64,000 nucleotides of DNA from the NCBI GenBank assembly GCA_905234265.1, contig CAJOHJ010000009.1:62001-126000 (forward strand), written 5' to 3'. A program made the position numbers and the translations under genes. Below the pieces are notes generated by a model. That model had not been told where the DNA came from. It did no database searches and saw only the letters and a list, made by a program, of their open reading frames with translations. The DNA comes from an uncultured Prevotella sp. (GTDB taxonomy: Bacteria; Bacteroidota; Bacteroidia; Bacteroidales; Bacteroidaceae). Positions 1 to 8,695 of this stretch are shown in pieces. Every line of letters begins with the position of its first letter. Positions within the stretch are counted from its first letter, which is position 1.

Positions 1-132
1 TTCCTGTACCCGTGGGCAGTGGTTGTGAAGGAGTTCGGTGCGGCAGCCTTGCTGAGCATTGGCTTTTTCTTAGTAGTTCTGGTTTTAGGCCTGGCATACG
101 CCTGGCGGAAAGGAGACTTGGAATGGAAGTAA
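1..132 (+). CDS. nuoA: NADH-quinone oxidoreductase subunit A, 3' end only
   Basis: The open frame runs in from the left edge and ends at TAA 130-132. The visible tail ends in a hydrophobic helix followed by [11 protein letters not shown], the usual end of NuoA, a small membrane subunit at the junction of the peripheral and membrane arms of complex I. The stop overlaps the start of nuoB by 10 bases, which fits one operon. The start lies outside the window, so length and promoter cannot be judged. Confidence 0.85.
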   Translation, partial: FLYPWAVVVKEFGAAALLSIGFFLVVLVLGLAYAWRKGDLEWK

Positions 133-905
133 GGAAAACGACCGCTTCGACTGATAAGTCGAAGAATGGTGGCCTGCGGCCGCACATTAAGTCTATTCCC
201 TACGAGGAATGGAACGACAACGAGTCGCTGGAGCGCATCATCGACCAGCTTCACGAGGGCGGCGTAAACCTGATTACAGGCTCTTTGGACCAGCTCATCA
301 ACTGGGGCCGCTCAAACTCACTGTGGTCGCTGACATTTGCCACCTCATGCTGCGGCATCGAGTTCATGGCCTGCGGTTGCGCACGCTACGACTTTGCCCG
401 CTTCGGCTTCGAGGTGACGCGCAACTCACCACGCCAGGCAGACCTCATCATGTGCGCCGGCACCATAACCCACAAGATGGCTCCGCTGCTGAAGCGTCTC
501 TACGACGAAATGGCTGAGCCAAAGTATGTCATTGCCGTCGGCGGCTGTGCCATCAGCGGCGGTCCCTTCAAGTCGAGCTATCATGTGGTGAAGGGCATTG
601 AGGAGATTGTCCCTGTGGATGTCTTCATTCCCGGCTGTCCCCCACGCCCGGAGGCCATCATGTACGGCATGATGCAGCTGCAGCGCAAGGTGAAGATTGA
701 GAAATTCTTCGGCGGCGCCAACCATAAGCAGACCCGCGAGGAAAAGGAACTCGGCGTCTCCAACGAGGAACTGACGTTCCGCAACAAGTTGGGCGACCAT
801 CGCCGCGAGCCGATAGTAGTAACCAGTGTGCCTGAGGAGTTTGTTGACGAGCTGAAAGCCCAACAAGCAGCACCAGACACCCAAAAGAAGGAGGAAGCAG
901 TATGA
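123..905 (+). CDS. nuoB: NADH-quinone oxidoreductase subunit B
   Basis: NuoB carries the N2 [4Fe-4S] cluster that passes electrons to quinone at the base of the peripheral arm. The cluster motif is visible as [11 protein letters not shown], followed by [12 protein letters not shown] and the late cysteine in [11 protein letters not shown]. The frame is open to position 12, but ATG 123 is chosen because earlier codons belong to nuoA and because it gives an N terminus and length (260 aa) normal for Bacteroidetes. The gene overlaps nuoA by 10 bases and nuoCD by 4 (ATGA at 902-905), so translation is probably coupled. A charged C-terminal extension of about 60 residues follows the core fold. Confidence 0.96.
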   Translation: MEVRKTTASTDKSKNGGLRPHIKSIPYEEWNDNESLERIIDQLHEGGVNLITGSLDQLINWGRSNSLWSLTFATSCCGIEFMACGCARYDFARFGFEVTRNSPRQADLIMCAGTITHKMAPLLKRLYDEMAEPKYVIAVGGCAISGGPFKSSYHVVKGIEEIVPVDVFIPGCPPRPEAIMYGMMQLQRKVKIEKFFGGANHKQTREEKELGVSNEELTFRNKLGDHRREPIVVTSVPEEFVDELKAQQAAPDTQKKEEAV

Positions 906-2515
906 AGTTAGAATTCCTATCATTTGACTTTGACAAGTTCTCCGCAGAAATGCAGAATCTGAAGGAGAAGAAAGGCTTCGACTATCTTGTAACCATCGTT
1001 GGCGAAGACTTCGGCCCTGAAGAGGGACTGGGATGTATCTACATTCTCGAAAACAGCGAGACCCACGAGCGCTGCAGCGTGAAGCAGATTGCCCGCACGC
1101 AGGTTTGCGGCGACGGAATGTCAAGCAACGGCACCGGAGAGACCGACGGGCAGCTGATGGCATACATCCCGTCGGTTATCAACATCTGGCATGTTGCCGA
1201 CCTGCTGGAACGCGAGGTCTACGACTTCTACGGCATCGTCTTCCTGGGCCATCCCGACATGCGACGCCTGTTCCTGCGCAGCGACTTCAAGGGCTATCCG
1301 TTCCGCAAGGACTGGAAATTCAACGACAGCTACACGCTCGACGACGACATAGAGCCTGACTACGGCCTGGAGTACTATATCGACAAGGACGGCAACTTGC
1401 AGTCGAAAAAGAATGCGCTCTTCGGCCCGGACGCCTACGTAATCAACATCGGCCCGCAGCATCCGTCGACGCACGGCGTGCTTCGCCTGCAGACGGTTGT
1501 CGACGGCGAGACCGTGAAGCGCGTCTATCCGCACCTGGGATACATCCACCGCGGCATCGAGAAGATGTGCGAGGACATGACATATCCGCAGACACTTGCC
1601 TTAACAGACCGCCTTAACTACCTGAGTGCCATGATGCACCGTCACGCACTGGTAGGAGTAATTGAGGAAGGACTGGGCGTGGAACTGACAGACCGCATCA
1701 AGTACATCCGCACCATAATGGACGAACTGCAGCGACTCGACTCTCACTTGCTGTACGTGGGATGCTGCGCTCAGGACATGGGTGCGCTGACTGCATTCCT
1801 CTACTCTATGCGCGACCGTGAGCATGTGCTGAACTGCATGGAGGAGACAACCGGCGGACGCCTCATTCAGAACTATTATAGAATAGGTGGCTTGCAGGAC
1901 GACATTGACCCGAACTTCGTCAAGAACGTGAAGGACCTCATAAAGTATATGAAGCCTATCATTCAGGAGTATGTCGACGTGTTCGGCGACAACATCATCA
2001 CCCACAAGCGCTTCGAAAAGGTTGGCCCCATGTCGCTGGAAGACTGCATATCCTATGCCGTCACCGGCCCTGCCGGACGTGCCTCCGGATGGAAGAACGA
2101 CGTCCGCAAGAACCATCCTTACGCCATGTACGACAAGGTGGAATGGGAGCAGATAACCATGACCGGCTGCGACACCATGGACCGCTACACTTGCCACATC
2201 CAGGAAATGTACCAGAGCCTGCACATCATAGAGCAGCTCATCGACAACATTCCTGAGGGCGACTTCTACGTGAAGCAGAAGCCTATCATAAAGGTTCCTG
2301 AAGGACAGTGGTACTTCTCTGTGGAAGGTGCCAGCGGCGAGTTCGGTGTCTATCTCGACTCGCGCGGCGACAAGAGTCCTTACCGTCTGAAGATGCGCCC
2401 GATGGGCCTCTCGCTGACTGGAGCCCTCGACCCGATGCTGCGCGGACAGAAGATTGCCGACCTCGTGGCTACAGGAGCCGCTATTGACTTTGTAATACCC
2501 GATATAGACAGATAG
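902..2515 (+). CDS. nuoCD: Fused NADH-quinone oxidoreductase subunits C/D
   Basis: This is a fusion of NuoC (about residues 1-165) and NuoD (about 175-537). The C part has the family signature DLLEREVYDFYGIVFLGHPDMRR. The D part starts with INIGPQHPSTHGVLRL and contains HRGIEKMCEDMTYPQ, characteristic of the 49-kDa subunit related to the hydrogenase large subunit; this subunit helps form the quinone site. Fusion of C and D is common in Bacteroidetes and enterobacteria. Its start overlaps the nuoB stop. The genes that would normally follow, nuoE, nuoF and nuoG, are absent: the next gene is nuoH after a 156-base repeat-rich gap. The complex encoded here therefore lacks the NADH-oxidising module. 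Confidence 0.96.
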   Translation: MKLEFLSFDFDKFSAEMQNLKEKKGFDYLVTIVGEDFGPEEGLGCIYILENSETHERCSVKQIARTQVCGDGMSSNGTGETDGQLMAYIPSVINIWHVADLLEREVYDFYGIVFLGHPDMRRLFLRSDFKGYPFRKDWKFNDSYTLDDDIEPDYGLEYYIDKDGNLQSKKNALFGPDAYVINIGPQHPSTHGVLRLQTVVDGETVKRVYPHLGYIHRGIEKMCEDMTYPQTLALTDRLNYLSAMMHRHALVGVIEEGLGVELTDRIKYIRTIMDELQRLDSHLLYVGCCAQDMGALTAFLYSMRDREHVLNCMEETTGGRLIQNYYRIGGLQDDIDPNFVKNVKDLIKYMKPIIQEYVDVFGDNIITHKRFEKVGPMSLEDCISYAVTGPAGRASGWKNDVRKNHPYAMYDKVEWEQITMTGCDTMDRYTCHIQEMYQSLHIIEQLIDNIPEGDFYVKQKPIIKVPEGQWYFSVEGASGEFGVYLDSRGDKSPYRLKMRPMGLSLTGALDPMLRGQKIADLVATGAAIDFVIPDIDR

Positions 2516-2520
2516 AGAAA

Positions 2521-2670
2521 TGACTACAGATAAGGACTATAGACTACAGACTAATGACTTAAGTTCCGAAACAAAACTCTAAAGTCTAAAGTCAAAGGCT
2601 CTAAAGTCTAAAGTCAAAAAAAACTAAAGTCTAAAGTCAAAAAATCTAAAGTCAAAATAAAGTTAAAGAA
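2521..2670 (+). repeat. Degenerate CTAAAGTCTAAAGTCAAA repeats in the nuoCD-nuoH gap
   Basis: The gap between nuoCD and nuoH is built of short irregular direct repeats. The first part varies around GACTACAGACTA and the second part repeats CTAAAGT and CTAAAGTCAAA at least six times up to the nuoH start. No coding sequence is visible. The place is where nuoEFG lie in 14-subunit operons. The repeats are one of many simple-sequence arrays found directly upstream of genes in this window. Confidence 0.75.
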
Positions 2671-2671
2671 T

Positions 2672-3760
2672 ATGTTTGATTTTAATATAGTTACACAATG
2701 GTTCGACACTCTTCTTCGCGACACCTTGGGCTTAGGAGACTTTCTGTCGATACTGATTGAGTGCGTGCTGGTAGGCGTGGGCATCCTCGTGGGATATGCA
2801 CTGCTGGCCATCGTACTGATATTCATGGAGCGCAAGGTTTGCGCTTACTTCCAGTGCCGCTTAGGCCCGATGCGCGTTGGCCCGTGGGGCTTGCTGCAGG
2901 TGTTCGCCGACGTCTTCAAGATGCTCATCAAGGAGATTTTCTTCGTCGACCGCGCCGACAAGCTGCTCTATGCCGTAGCTCCAGTGCTGGTAATCTTCGG
3001 CAGCGTGGGAGCCTTCTCTTTCCTGCCGTGGAACAAAGGCGCCACGGTGCTCGACTTCAACGTAGGCGTTTTCCTGCTGACGGCAATATCGTCCATCGGC
3101 GTAGTGGGAATATTCCTTGCCGGATGGAGTTCTAACAACAAGTATTCCGTGGTCAGCGCCATGCGTGGTGCCGTCCAGATGATAAGCTACGAGATGTCGC
3201 TCTGCCTCTGCCTGATAACAGCAGTTATTCTGACAGGCACAATGCAGATGTCAGGCATCGTGGAGGCACAGACGGGACCGTTCAAGTGGCTTATCTGCCA
3301 AGGACACATTCCTGCCATCATCGCCTTCCTCGTATTCCTCATTGCAGGAAACGCTGAGGCCAACCGCGGCCCGTTCGACATGGCCGAGGCTGAGAGTGAG
3401 CTGACGGCAGGCCACCACACGGAATATTCAGGCATGGGCTTCGGCTTCTTCTATCTTGCTGAGTTCCTCAACCTATTCATCATCGCAGGCATAGCCGCCA
3501 CAGTCTTCCTTGGCGGATGGGCGCCGCTGAACATTGGCATTGAAGCCTTCGACGCTGTAATGAACTACATTCCCGGAATTGTATGGTTCCTTGGAAAAGC
3601 CTTTGCACTGGTATGGCTGCTGATGTGGATAAAGTGGACATTCCCACGCCTGCGCATCGACCAGATACTGAAACTGGAATGGAAATACCTCATGCCATTA
3701 GCACTCATCAATCTGGTGCTTATGACTGTTGTGGTAGCTCTTGGTATATATATTAAATAA
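2672..3760 (+). CDS. nuoH: NADH-quinone oxidoreductase subunit H
   Basis: NuoH is the eight-helix membrane subunit that forms most of the quinone channel and links the peripheral arm to the proton pumps. The protein (362 aa) is strongly hydrophobic and contains the conserved ERKVCAYFQCRLGPMRVGPWGLLQ segment in pieces, plus EANRGPFDMAEAESELTAGHHTEYSG, where the acidic residues line the channel. The start ATG follows the repeat-rich gap. nuoI begins 9 bases after the stop, so the two are probably co-translated. Confidence 0.96.
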   Translation: MFDFNIVTQWFDTLLRDTLGLGDFLSILIECVLVGVGILVGYALLAIVLIFMERKVCAYFQCRLGPMRVGPWGLLQVFADVFKMLIKEIFFVDRADKLLYAVAPVLVIFGSVGAFSFLPWNKGATVLDFNVGVFLLTAISSIGVVGIFLAGWSSNNKYSVVSAMRGAVQMISYEMSLCLCLITAVILTGTMQMSGIVEAQTGPFKWLICQGHIPAIIAFLVFLIAGNAEANRGPFDMAEAESELTAGHHTEYSGMGFGFFYLAEFLNLFIIAGIAATVFLGGWAPLNIGIEAFDAVMNYIPGIVWFLGKAFALVWLLMWIKWTFPRLRIDQILKLEWKYLMPLALINLVLMTVVVALGIYIK

Positions 3761-3769
3761 GGTGTAGCT

Positions 3770-4315
3770 ATGGAAGATAACAAAACATATTTTGGAGAAA
3801 TCGGACACGGTCTGAAGACCCTGGCCACTGGCATGAAGATCACTTGGAAGGAATATTTCAAGGACTTCTTCACCAACAAGTCTACCGAGCAATATCCTGA
3901 GAACCGCAAGACCACGCTGCATGTCTCAAAGCGCCATCGCGGACGCCTTGTCTTCAAGCGCAACGACGACGGAAGCTACAAATGCACGGCATGCACGCTG
4001 TGCGAGAAGTCGTGTCCTAACGGAACCATCAAGATAACTTCTCACATGGAGGAGGATGCCGAGAGCGGCAAGAAGAAGCGCGTACTCGACGACTATCTCT
4101 ACGACCTTGGCGACTGCATGTTCTGCCAGCTTTGCACAAATGCATGCAATTTCGACGCTATCGAATTCACCAACGACTTCGAGAACGCCGTCTTCGACCG
4201 CAGCAAGCTGGTGCTTCATCTCGACAAGGAAGTCTACAAGGGCGGCTCACTGCCAAACCTTATCGACGGAGGCGCCGACATGACAATCGGCAAGTTTAAC
4301 ACTAAAACGAAGTAA
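3770..4315 (+). CDS. nuoI: NADH-quinone oxidoreductase subunit I (two [4Fe-4S] clusters)
   Basis: NuoI is the 8Fe ferredoxin-like subunit carrying clusters N6a and N6b in the connecting region of complex I. Both motifs are visible: CTACTLCEKSCP (about residues 69-80) and CMFCQLCTNACN (about 115-126); the second has Asn where Pro is usual after the fourth cysteine. The protein is 181 aa, normal for the family. Because NuoEFG are missing, this subunit is a plausible docking or entry point for electrons from a soluble donor such as ferredoxin, but that is inference. Confidence 0.95.
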   Translation: MEDNKTYFGEIGHGLKTLATGMKITWKEYFKDFFTNKSTEQYPENRKTTLHVSKRHRGRLVFKRNDDGSYKCTACTLCEKSCPNGTIKITSHMEEDAESGKKKRVLDDYLYDLGDCMFCQLCTNACNFDAIEFTNDFENAVFDRSKLVLHLDKEVYKGGSLPNLIDGGADMTIGKFNTKTK

Positions 4316-4321
4316 ACGACA

Positions 4322-4840
4322 ATGGCAAATTTAATAATGTTCTGCATTCTTGCGATAGTCATCATCGGCTCAGCAGTCATGTGCGTGACGACTACGCGAA
4401 TAATGCGCGCAGCAACATTCATGTTGTTTGTGTTATTTGGTGTGGCAGGTCTTTACTTCCTGCTTGACTACACCTACCTGGGTGCTGCCCAGATTTCTGT
4501 GTATGCCGGTGGTGTGACCATGATTTACGTGTTCGCCATCCAGCTTGTTTCAAAGCGCACCCTGCAAGGCATCACCGAGCGCCTGAAGGCAAGCCGCGTC
4601 GTCTGGGCTTCACTGCTCAGCATCGTGGGCTTCTTCACGGTTGTAATGGTGCTTATGAAGAACCAGTTCCTCATGTCGGGCGCATTTGCACCAGACGTAG
4701 AGGTGCCAATGAAGGGCATCGGACAGGCACTCGTCGGTGCCGGCAAATATGAATATGTGCTTGCCTTCGAGTTCATCTCTATCTTCTTGTTGGCATGCAT
4801 CATTGGTGGATTAGTAGTAGCAAGAAAGGAGGAAGAGTAA
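4322..4840 (+). CDS. nuoJ: NADH-quinone oxidoreductase subunit J
   Basis: NuoJ is a five-helix membrane subunit whose third helix undergoes the movement linked to proton pumping. The 172-residue product is hydrophobic throughout, with the conserved region FLLDYTYLGAAQISVYAGGV. It starts 6 bases after nuoI and stops 3 bases before nuoK, consistent with tight translational coupling in the nuo operon. Confidence 0.93.
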   Translation: MANLIMFCILAIVIIGSAVMCVTTTRIMRAATFMLFVLFGVAGLYFLLDYTYLGAAQISVYAGGVTMIYVFAIQLVSKRTLQGITERLKASRVVWASLLSIVGFFTVVMVLMKNQFLMSGAFAPDVEVPMKGIGQALVGAGKYEYVLAFEFISIFLLACIIGGLVVARKEEE

Positions 4841-4843
4841 GCT

Positions 4844-5152
4844 ATGGTACCTGTACAATTTTACTTTGTGCTTTCAGCACTGTTGTTCTTCATCGGAGTG
4901 TTCGGCTTTGTCACACGCCGCAATCTGATTGCAATGCTTATCTCCGTCGAGCTGATTCTTAACGCCGTCGACATAAACTTTGCAGCCTTCAACCGCCTGC
5001 TGTTCCCCAGCAGCTTCGAGGGCATGTTCATGACTCTGTTCTCAATAGGAGTGTCGGCTGCCGAGTCGGCAGTAGCCATTGCCATCATCATCGGCGTTTA
5101 CCGCAATTTCCATAGTGATAGCGTTGACAGCATTACTGAACTGAAAAATTAA
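4844..5152 (+). CDS. nuoK: NADH-quinone oxidoreductase subunit K
   Basis: NuoK is a small three-helix antiporter-like subunit. At 102 aa the length is exactly typical. The two membrane glutamates needed for proton transfer are present, in SVELILNAVDINFAAFNR and SAAESAVAIAIIIGVYR. It sits between nuoJ and nuoL with gaps of 3 and 5 bases. Confidence 0.95.
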   Translation: MVPVQFYFVLSALLFFIGVFGFVTRRNLIAMLISVELILNAVDINFAAFNRLLFPSSFEGMFMTLFSIGVSAAESAVAIAIIIGVYRNFHSDSVDSITELKN

Positions 5153-5157
5153 GAATT

Positions 5158-7113
5158 ATGGATTACGGATATACATTTCTGATTTTATTACTGCCACTGC
5201 TGTCATTCCTTGTGCTTGGACTGGCTGGCATGAAGATGTCGCATAAGACCGCAGGCCTCATCGGCACAACGTCGCTGGGAATTGTCACAGTGCTGTCATA
5301 TCTGACTGCATTCAAGTATTTCACTGCCGACCGTCTTGCCGACGGCACGTTTGCAACCATCGTTCCCTACAACTTTACATGGCTGCCGCTGGGCAATCTG
5401 CATTTCGACATGGGCATCCTGCTGGACCCCATATCGGTAATGATGCTCATCGTCATCTCTACCGTTTCGCTGATGGTTCACATCTACTCATTCGGCTACA
5501 TGCACGGTGAGAAAGGCTTCCAGCGCTACTACGCTTTCCTTTCGCTGTTCACCATGTCAATGCTGGGCCTCGTAGTCGCCACCAACATTTTCCAGATGTA
5601 CATGTTCTGGGAGCTTGTAGGCGTTTCGAGCTATCTGCTCATTGGCTTCTACTATCCGCTGAAGCCGGCCATTGCAGCATCGAAGAAAGCCTTCATCGTG
5701 ACACGCTTTGCCGACATGTTCTTCCTTATCGGCATTCTGACGTTCGGCTACTTCACCGACTCATTCAGCTTCTCGTTTGCAGGCAACATCGAGATGGGCG
5801 TAGGCACTACCCCATTCATCGAAGGCAATATGGCCAAGGCCCTTGCTGCCGGCGGTTTCATCATTCCCACAGCCCTGGTGCTGATGTTCATCGGCGGTGC
5901 CGGCAAGTCGGCCATGTTCCCTCTGCACATCTGGCTGCCAGACGCAATGGAGGGTCCTACGCCTGTCAGCGCACTCATCCATGCTGCAACGATGGTTGTG
6001 GCCGGTGTGTTCCAGATAGCACGCATGTTCCCCTTGTGGATTGAATATGCGCAGCCGCAGCTTTCCATCGTCGTATGGGTAGGCGTATTCACAGCATTCT
6101 ATGCTGCTGCCGTTGCCTGCGCACAGAGCGACATCAAGCGCGTGCTGGCTTTCTCTACGATTTCACAGATAGCCTTCATGATGGTTGCACTCGGCGTATG
6201 CCTGCCAGGCGAGCATGGCGTACTCGACAACCACGCACAGCTGGGCTACATGGCATCCATGTTCCACTTGTTCACACATGCCATGTTCAAGGCCTGCCTG
6301 TTCCTCGGCGCCGGCTGCATCATCCACGCCGTACACAGCAACGAAATGTCTATGATGGGCGGCCTGCGCAAGTACATGCCTATCACGCACGCCACATTCC
6401 TCATTTCCTGTCTGGCCATTGCCGGTATTCCTCCGTTCTCAGGCTTCTTCTCAAAGGACGAGATACTGACAGCCTGCATGCACTACAGCCCTGTCTGTGG
6501 ATGGATAATGACCGGAGTGGCTGCCATGACGGCCTTCTACATGTTCCGTCTCTACTACGGCATCTTCTGGGGAACAGAGAACAAGGAGGCACACGAGCAT
6601 CACACTCCACACGAGGCTCCTCTGACGATGACACTGCCGCTGGTGTTCCTCTCCGTGGTAACCATCCTTTGCGGATTCCTGCCATTCGGCCACTTTGTTT
6701 CGGCCAGCGGACAAGCCTACGACATTCATCTCGACTGGACCGTTGCCGGCACGTCTATCGTTATTGCCGTCATCAGCATCTGCCTCGCCACCTATATATA
6801 TAAAGGTGAGCAGCAGCCCATTGCCGACCGTCTCTACAAGCAGTTCCCACGTCTGCACCGTGCAGCCTACAAGCGCTTCTATCAGGACGAAATCTGGCAG
6901 TATGTCACCCACCGCATCATCTTCCGCTGTGTGTCAACACCCATATCATGGTTCGACCGCCACGTAGTCGACGGCACGTTCAACTTCATGGCATGGGGTG
7001 CCAACGAGGCCGGCGAAAGCATCCGTCCATGGCAGAGCGGCGACGTCCGCCAGTATGCCATGTGGTTCCTTACCGGTGCTGTGGCCTTAACGCTAATACT
7101 GCTTGCGGTATAA
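5158..7113 (+). CDS. nuoL: NADH-quinone oxidoreductase subunit L
   Basis: NuoL is the most distal antiporter-like proton-pumping subunit, with a long C-terminal lateral helix that runs along the membrane arm. The product is 651 aa. Diagnostic segments include MYMFWELVGVSSYLLIGFYY, HIWLPDAMEGPTPVSALIHA and FSTISQIAFMM. The C-terminal part after about residue 500 carries the amphipathic helix and last transmembrane helix. It belongs to the nuo operon, 5 bases after nuoK and 25 bases before nuoM. Confidence 0.96.
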   Translation: MDYGYTFLILLLPLLSFLVLGLAGMKMSHKTAGLIGTTSLGIVTVLSYLTAFKYFTADRLADGTFATIVPYNFTWLPLGNLHFDMGILLDPISVMMLIVISTVSLMVHIYSFGYMHGEKGFQRYYAFLSLFTMSMLGLVVATNIFQMYMFWELVGVSSYLLIGFYYPLKPAIAASKKAFIVTRFADMFFLIGILTFGYFTDSFSFSFAGNIEMGVGTTPFIEGNMAKALAAGGFIIPTALVLMFIGGAGKSAMFPLHIWLPDAMEGPTPVSALIHAATMVVAGVFQIARMFPLWIEYAQPQLSIVVWVGVFTAFYAAAVACAQSDIKRVLAFSTISQIAFMMVALGVCLPGEHGVLDNHAQLGYMASMFHLFTHAMFKACLFLGAGCIIHAVHSNEMSMMGGLRKYMPITHATFLISCLAIAGIPPFSGFFSKDEILTACMHYSPVCGWIMTGVAAMTAFYMFRLYYGIFWGTENKEAHEHHTPHEAPLTMTLPLVFLSVVTILCGFLPFGHFVSASGQAYDIHLDWTVAGTSIVIAVISICLATYIYKGEQQPIADRLYKQFPRLHRAAYKRFYQDEIWQYVTHRIIFRCVSTPISWFDRHVVDGTFNFMAWGANEAGESIRPWQSGDVRQYAMWFLTGAVALTLILLAV

Positions 7114-7138
7114 TTAAAACATTAAAAAATTAAGACAA

Positions 7139-8653
7139 ATGAATATATTAAGTCTATTTGTTCTAATCCCCGCACTGATGCTCCTTGGCCTTTGGCTTGC
7201 CAAGTCGCTTAATCAAGTGCGTGGCGTAATGGTCGCAGGCTCCAGCTGCCTGTTAGCCCTTTCCGTGTGGCTGACCATATATTTCGTCCAGCAGCGCGCT
7301 GCCGGCAACACCGACATCATGCTGCTCACGGCAAGCACGCCGTGGTTCAAGCCGCTGAACATTGCCTATTCAGTTGGCGTCGACGGCATCAGTGTCGTCA
7401 TGCTGCTGCTGTCGAGCATCATTGTCTTCACCGGCACGTTTGCCTCCTGGCAGCTGAAGCCTCTGACAAAGGAGTATTTCCTTTGGTTTACCCTGTTGTC
7501 GACAGGCGTCTTCGGCTTCTTCATCTGCACCGACATGTTCACCATGTTCATGTTCTACGAGGTTGCCCTCATTCCCATGTACCTGCTGATAGGTGTCTGG
7601 GGCAGCGGCAACAAGGAGTATGCAGCCATGAAGCTCACGCTGATGCTCATGGGCGGCTCGGCACTCTTGATACTCGGCATCCTTGGCATCTACTACTACA
7701 GCGGTGCCACCACGATGAATGTCAACGAGATAGCCTTGATGCACAACATTCCGCTTGACATCCAGAAGATATTCTTCCCCTTCGTGTTCATCGGCTTCGG
7801 CGTGCTGGGAGCTTTGTTCCCCTTCCACACATGGTCGCCCGACGGCCACGCCTCTGCACCCACAGCAGTGTCTATGCTGCATGCCGGCGTGCTGATGAAG
7901 CTCGGCGGCTACGGCTGCTTCCGCATAGCCATGTACCTGCTGCCCGACGCTGCACAGGAGCTGTCGTGGATATTCCTTATCCTGACCACCATCAGCGTTG
8001 TCTACGGTGCCTTGTCGGCATGCGTGCAGACCGACCTTAAGTACATCAACGCCTATTCGTCTGTGAGCCACTGCGGACTGGTTCTGTTTGCCCTGCTCAT
8101 GATGTCGCAGACAGCCGTCACCGGTGCCATCCTTCAGATGCTCAGCCACGGCCTGATGACAGCCCTCTTCTTCGCCCTCATCGGCATGATCTATGGCCGC
8201 ACCCACACCCGCGACATCCGCCAGCTGGCCGGCCTCATGAAGATAATGCCTTTCCTGGCCGTGGGCTACGTCATTGCCGGTCTGGCAAATCTCGGCCTGC
8301 CGGGCTTCTCAGGCTTCATTGCCGAGATGACCATCTTCGTAGGTTCCTTCGGTGCCGACGTACAGTATGGCGACCCCAACGCCTCGTTCCGCATGGTAGC
8401 CACCATCATTGCCTGCACGTCCATCGTCGTCACCGCAGTCTACATTCTGCGCGTTGTCGGCAAGATACTCTACGGCGAGGTTGAGAACAAGCACTATCTT
8501 GAGCTTACCGATGCCACGTGGGACGAGCGCGTTGCCGTCATCTGCCTCATCTTCTGCGTTGCAGGCCTTGGCTGCGCCCCGTTCGTGTTCAGCGACATCA
8601 TTTCGCCTGCAGCAGGCAACATTCTCGACTCCATCATGGCCAATCTGAAGTAG
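7139..8653 (+). CDS. nuoM: NADH-quinone oxidoreductase subunit M
   Basis: NuoM is the second large antiporter-like pump subunit. The 504-residue polytopic protein contains MFMFYEVALIPMYLLIGVWG with the key membrane glutamate, and FPFHTWSPDGHASAPTAVSMLHAGVLMK, the conserved discontinuous-helix region. The start ATG 7139 follows a short A-rich spacer after nuoL. The 42-base gap to nuoN is a simple AAATAGTAAACAGTAAATA repeat. Confidence 0.96.
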   Translation: MNILSLFVLIPALMLLGLWLAKSLNQVRGVMVAGSSCLLALSVWLTIYFVQQRAAGNTDIMLLTASTPWFKPLNIAYSVGVDGISVVMLLLSSIIVFTGTFASWQLKPLTKEYFLWFTLLSTGVFGFFICTDMFTMFMFYEVALIPMYLLIGVWGSGNKEYAAMKLTLMLMGGSALLILGILGIYYYSGATTMNVNEIALMHNIPLDIQKIFFPFVFIGFGVLGALFPFHTWSPDGHASAPTAVSMLHAGVLMKLGGYGCFRIAMYLLPDAAQELSWIFLILTTISVVYGALSACVQTDLKYINAYSSVSHCGLVLFALLMMSQTAVTGAILQMLSHGLMTALFFALIGMIYGRTHTRDIRQLAGLMKIMPFLAVGYVIAGLANLGLPGFSGFIAEMTIFVGSFGADVQYGDPNASFRMVATIIACTSIVVTAVYILRVVGKILYGEVENKHYLELTDATWDERVAVICLIFCVAGLGCAPFVFSDIISPAAGNILDSIMANLK

Positions 8654-8695
8654 AGCAAATAGTAAACAGTAAATACGTAAATAGTAAATAAAATT

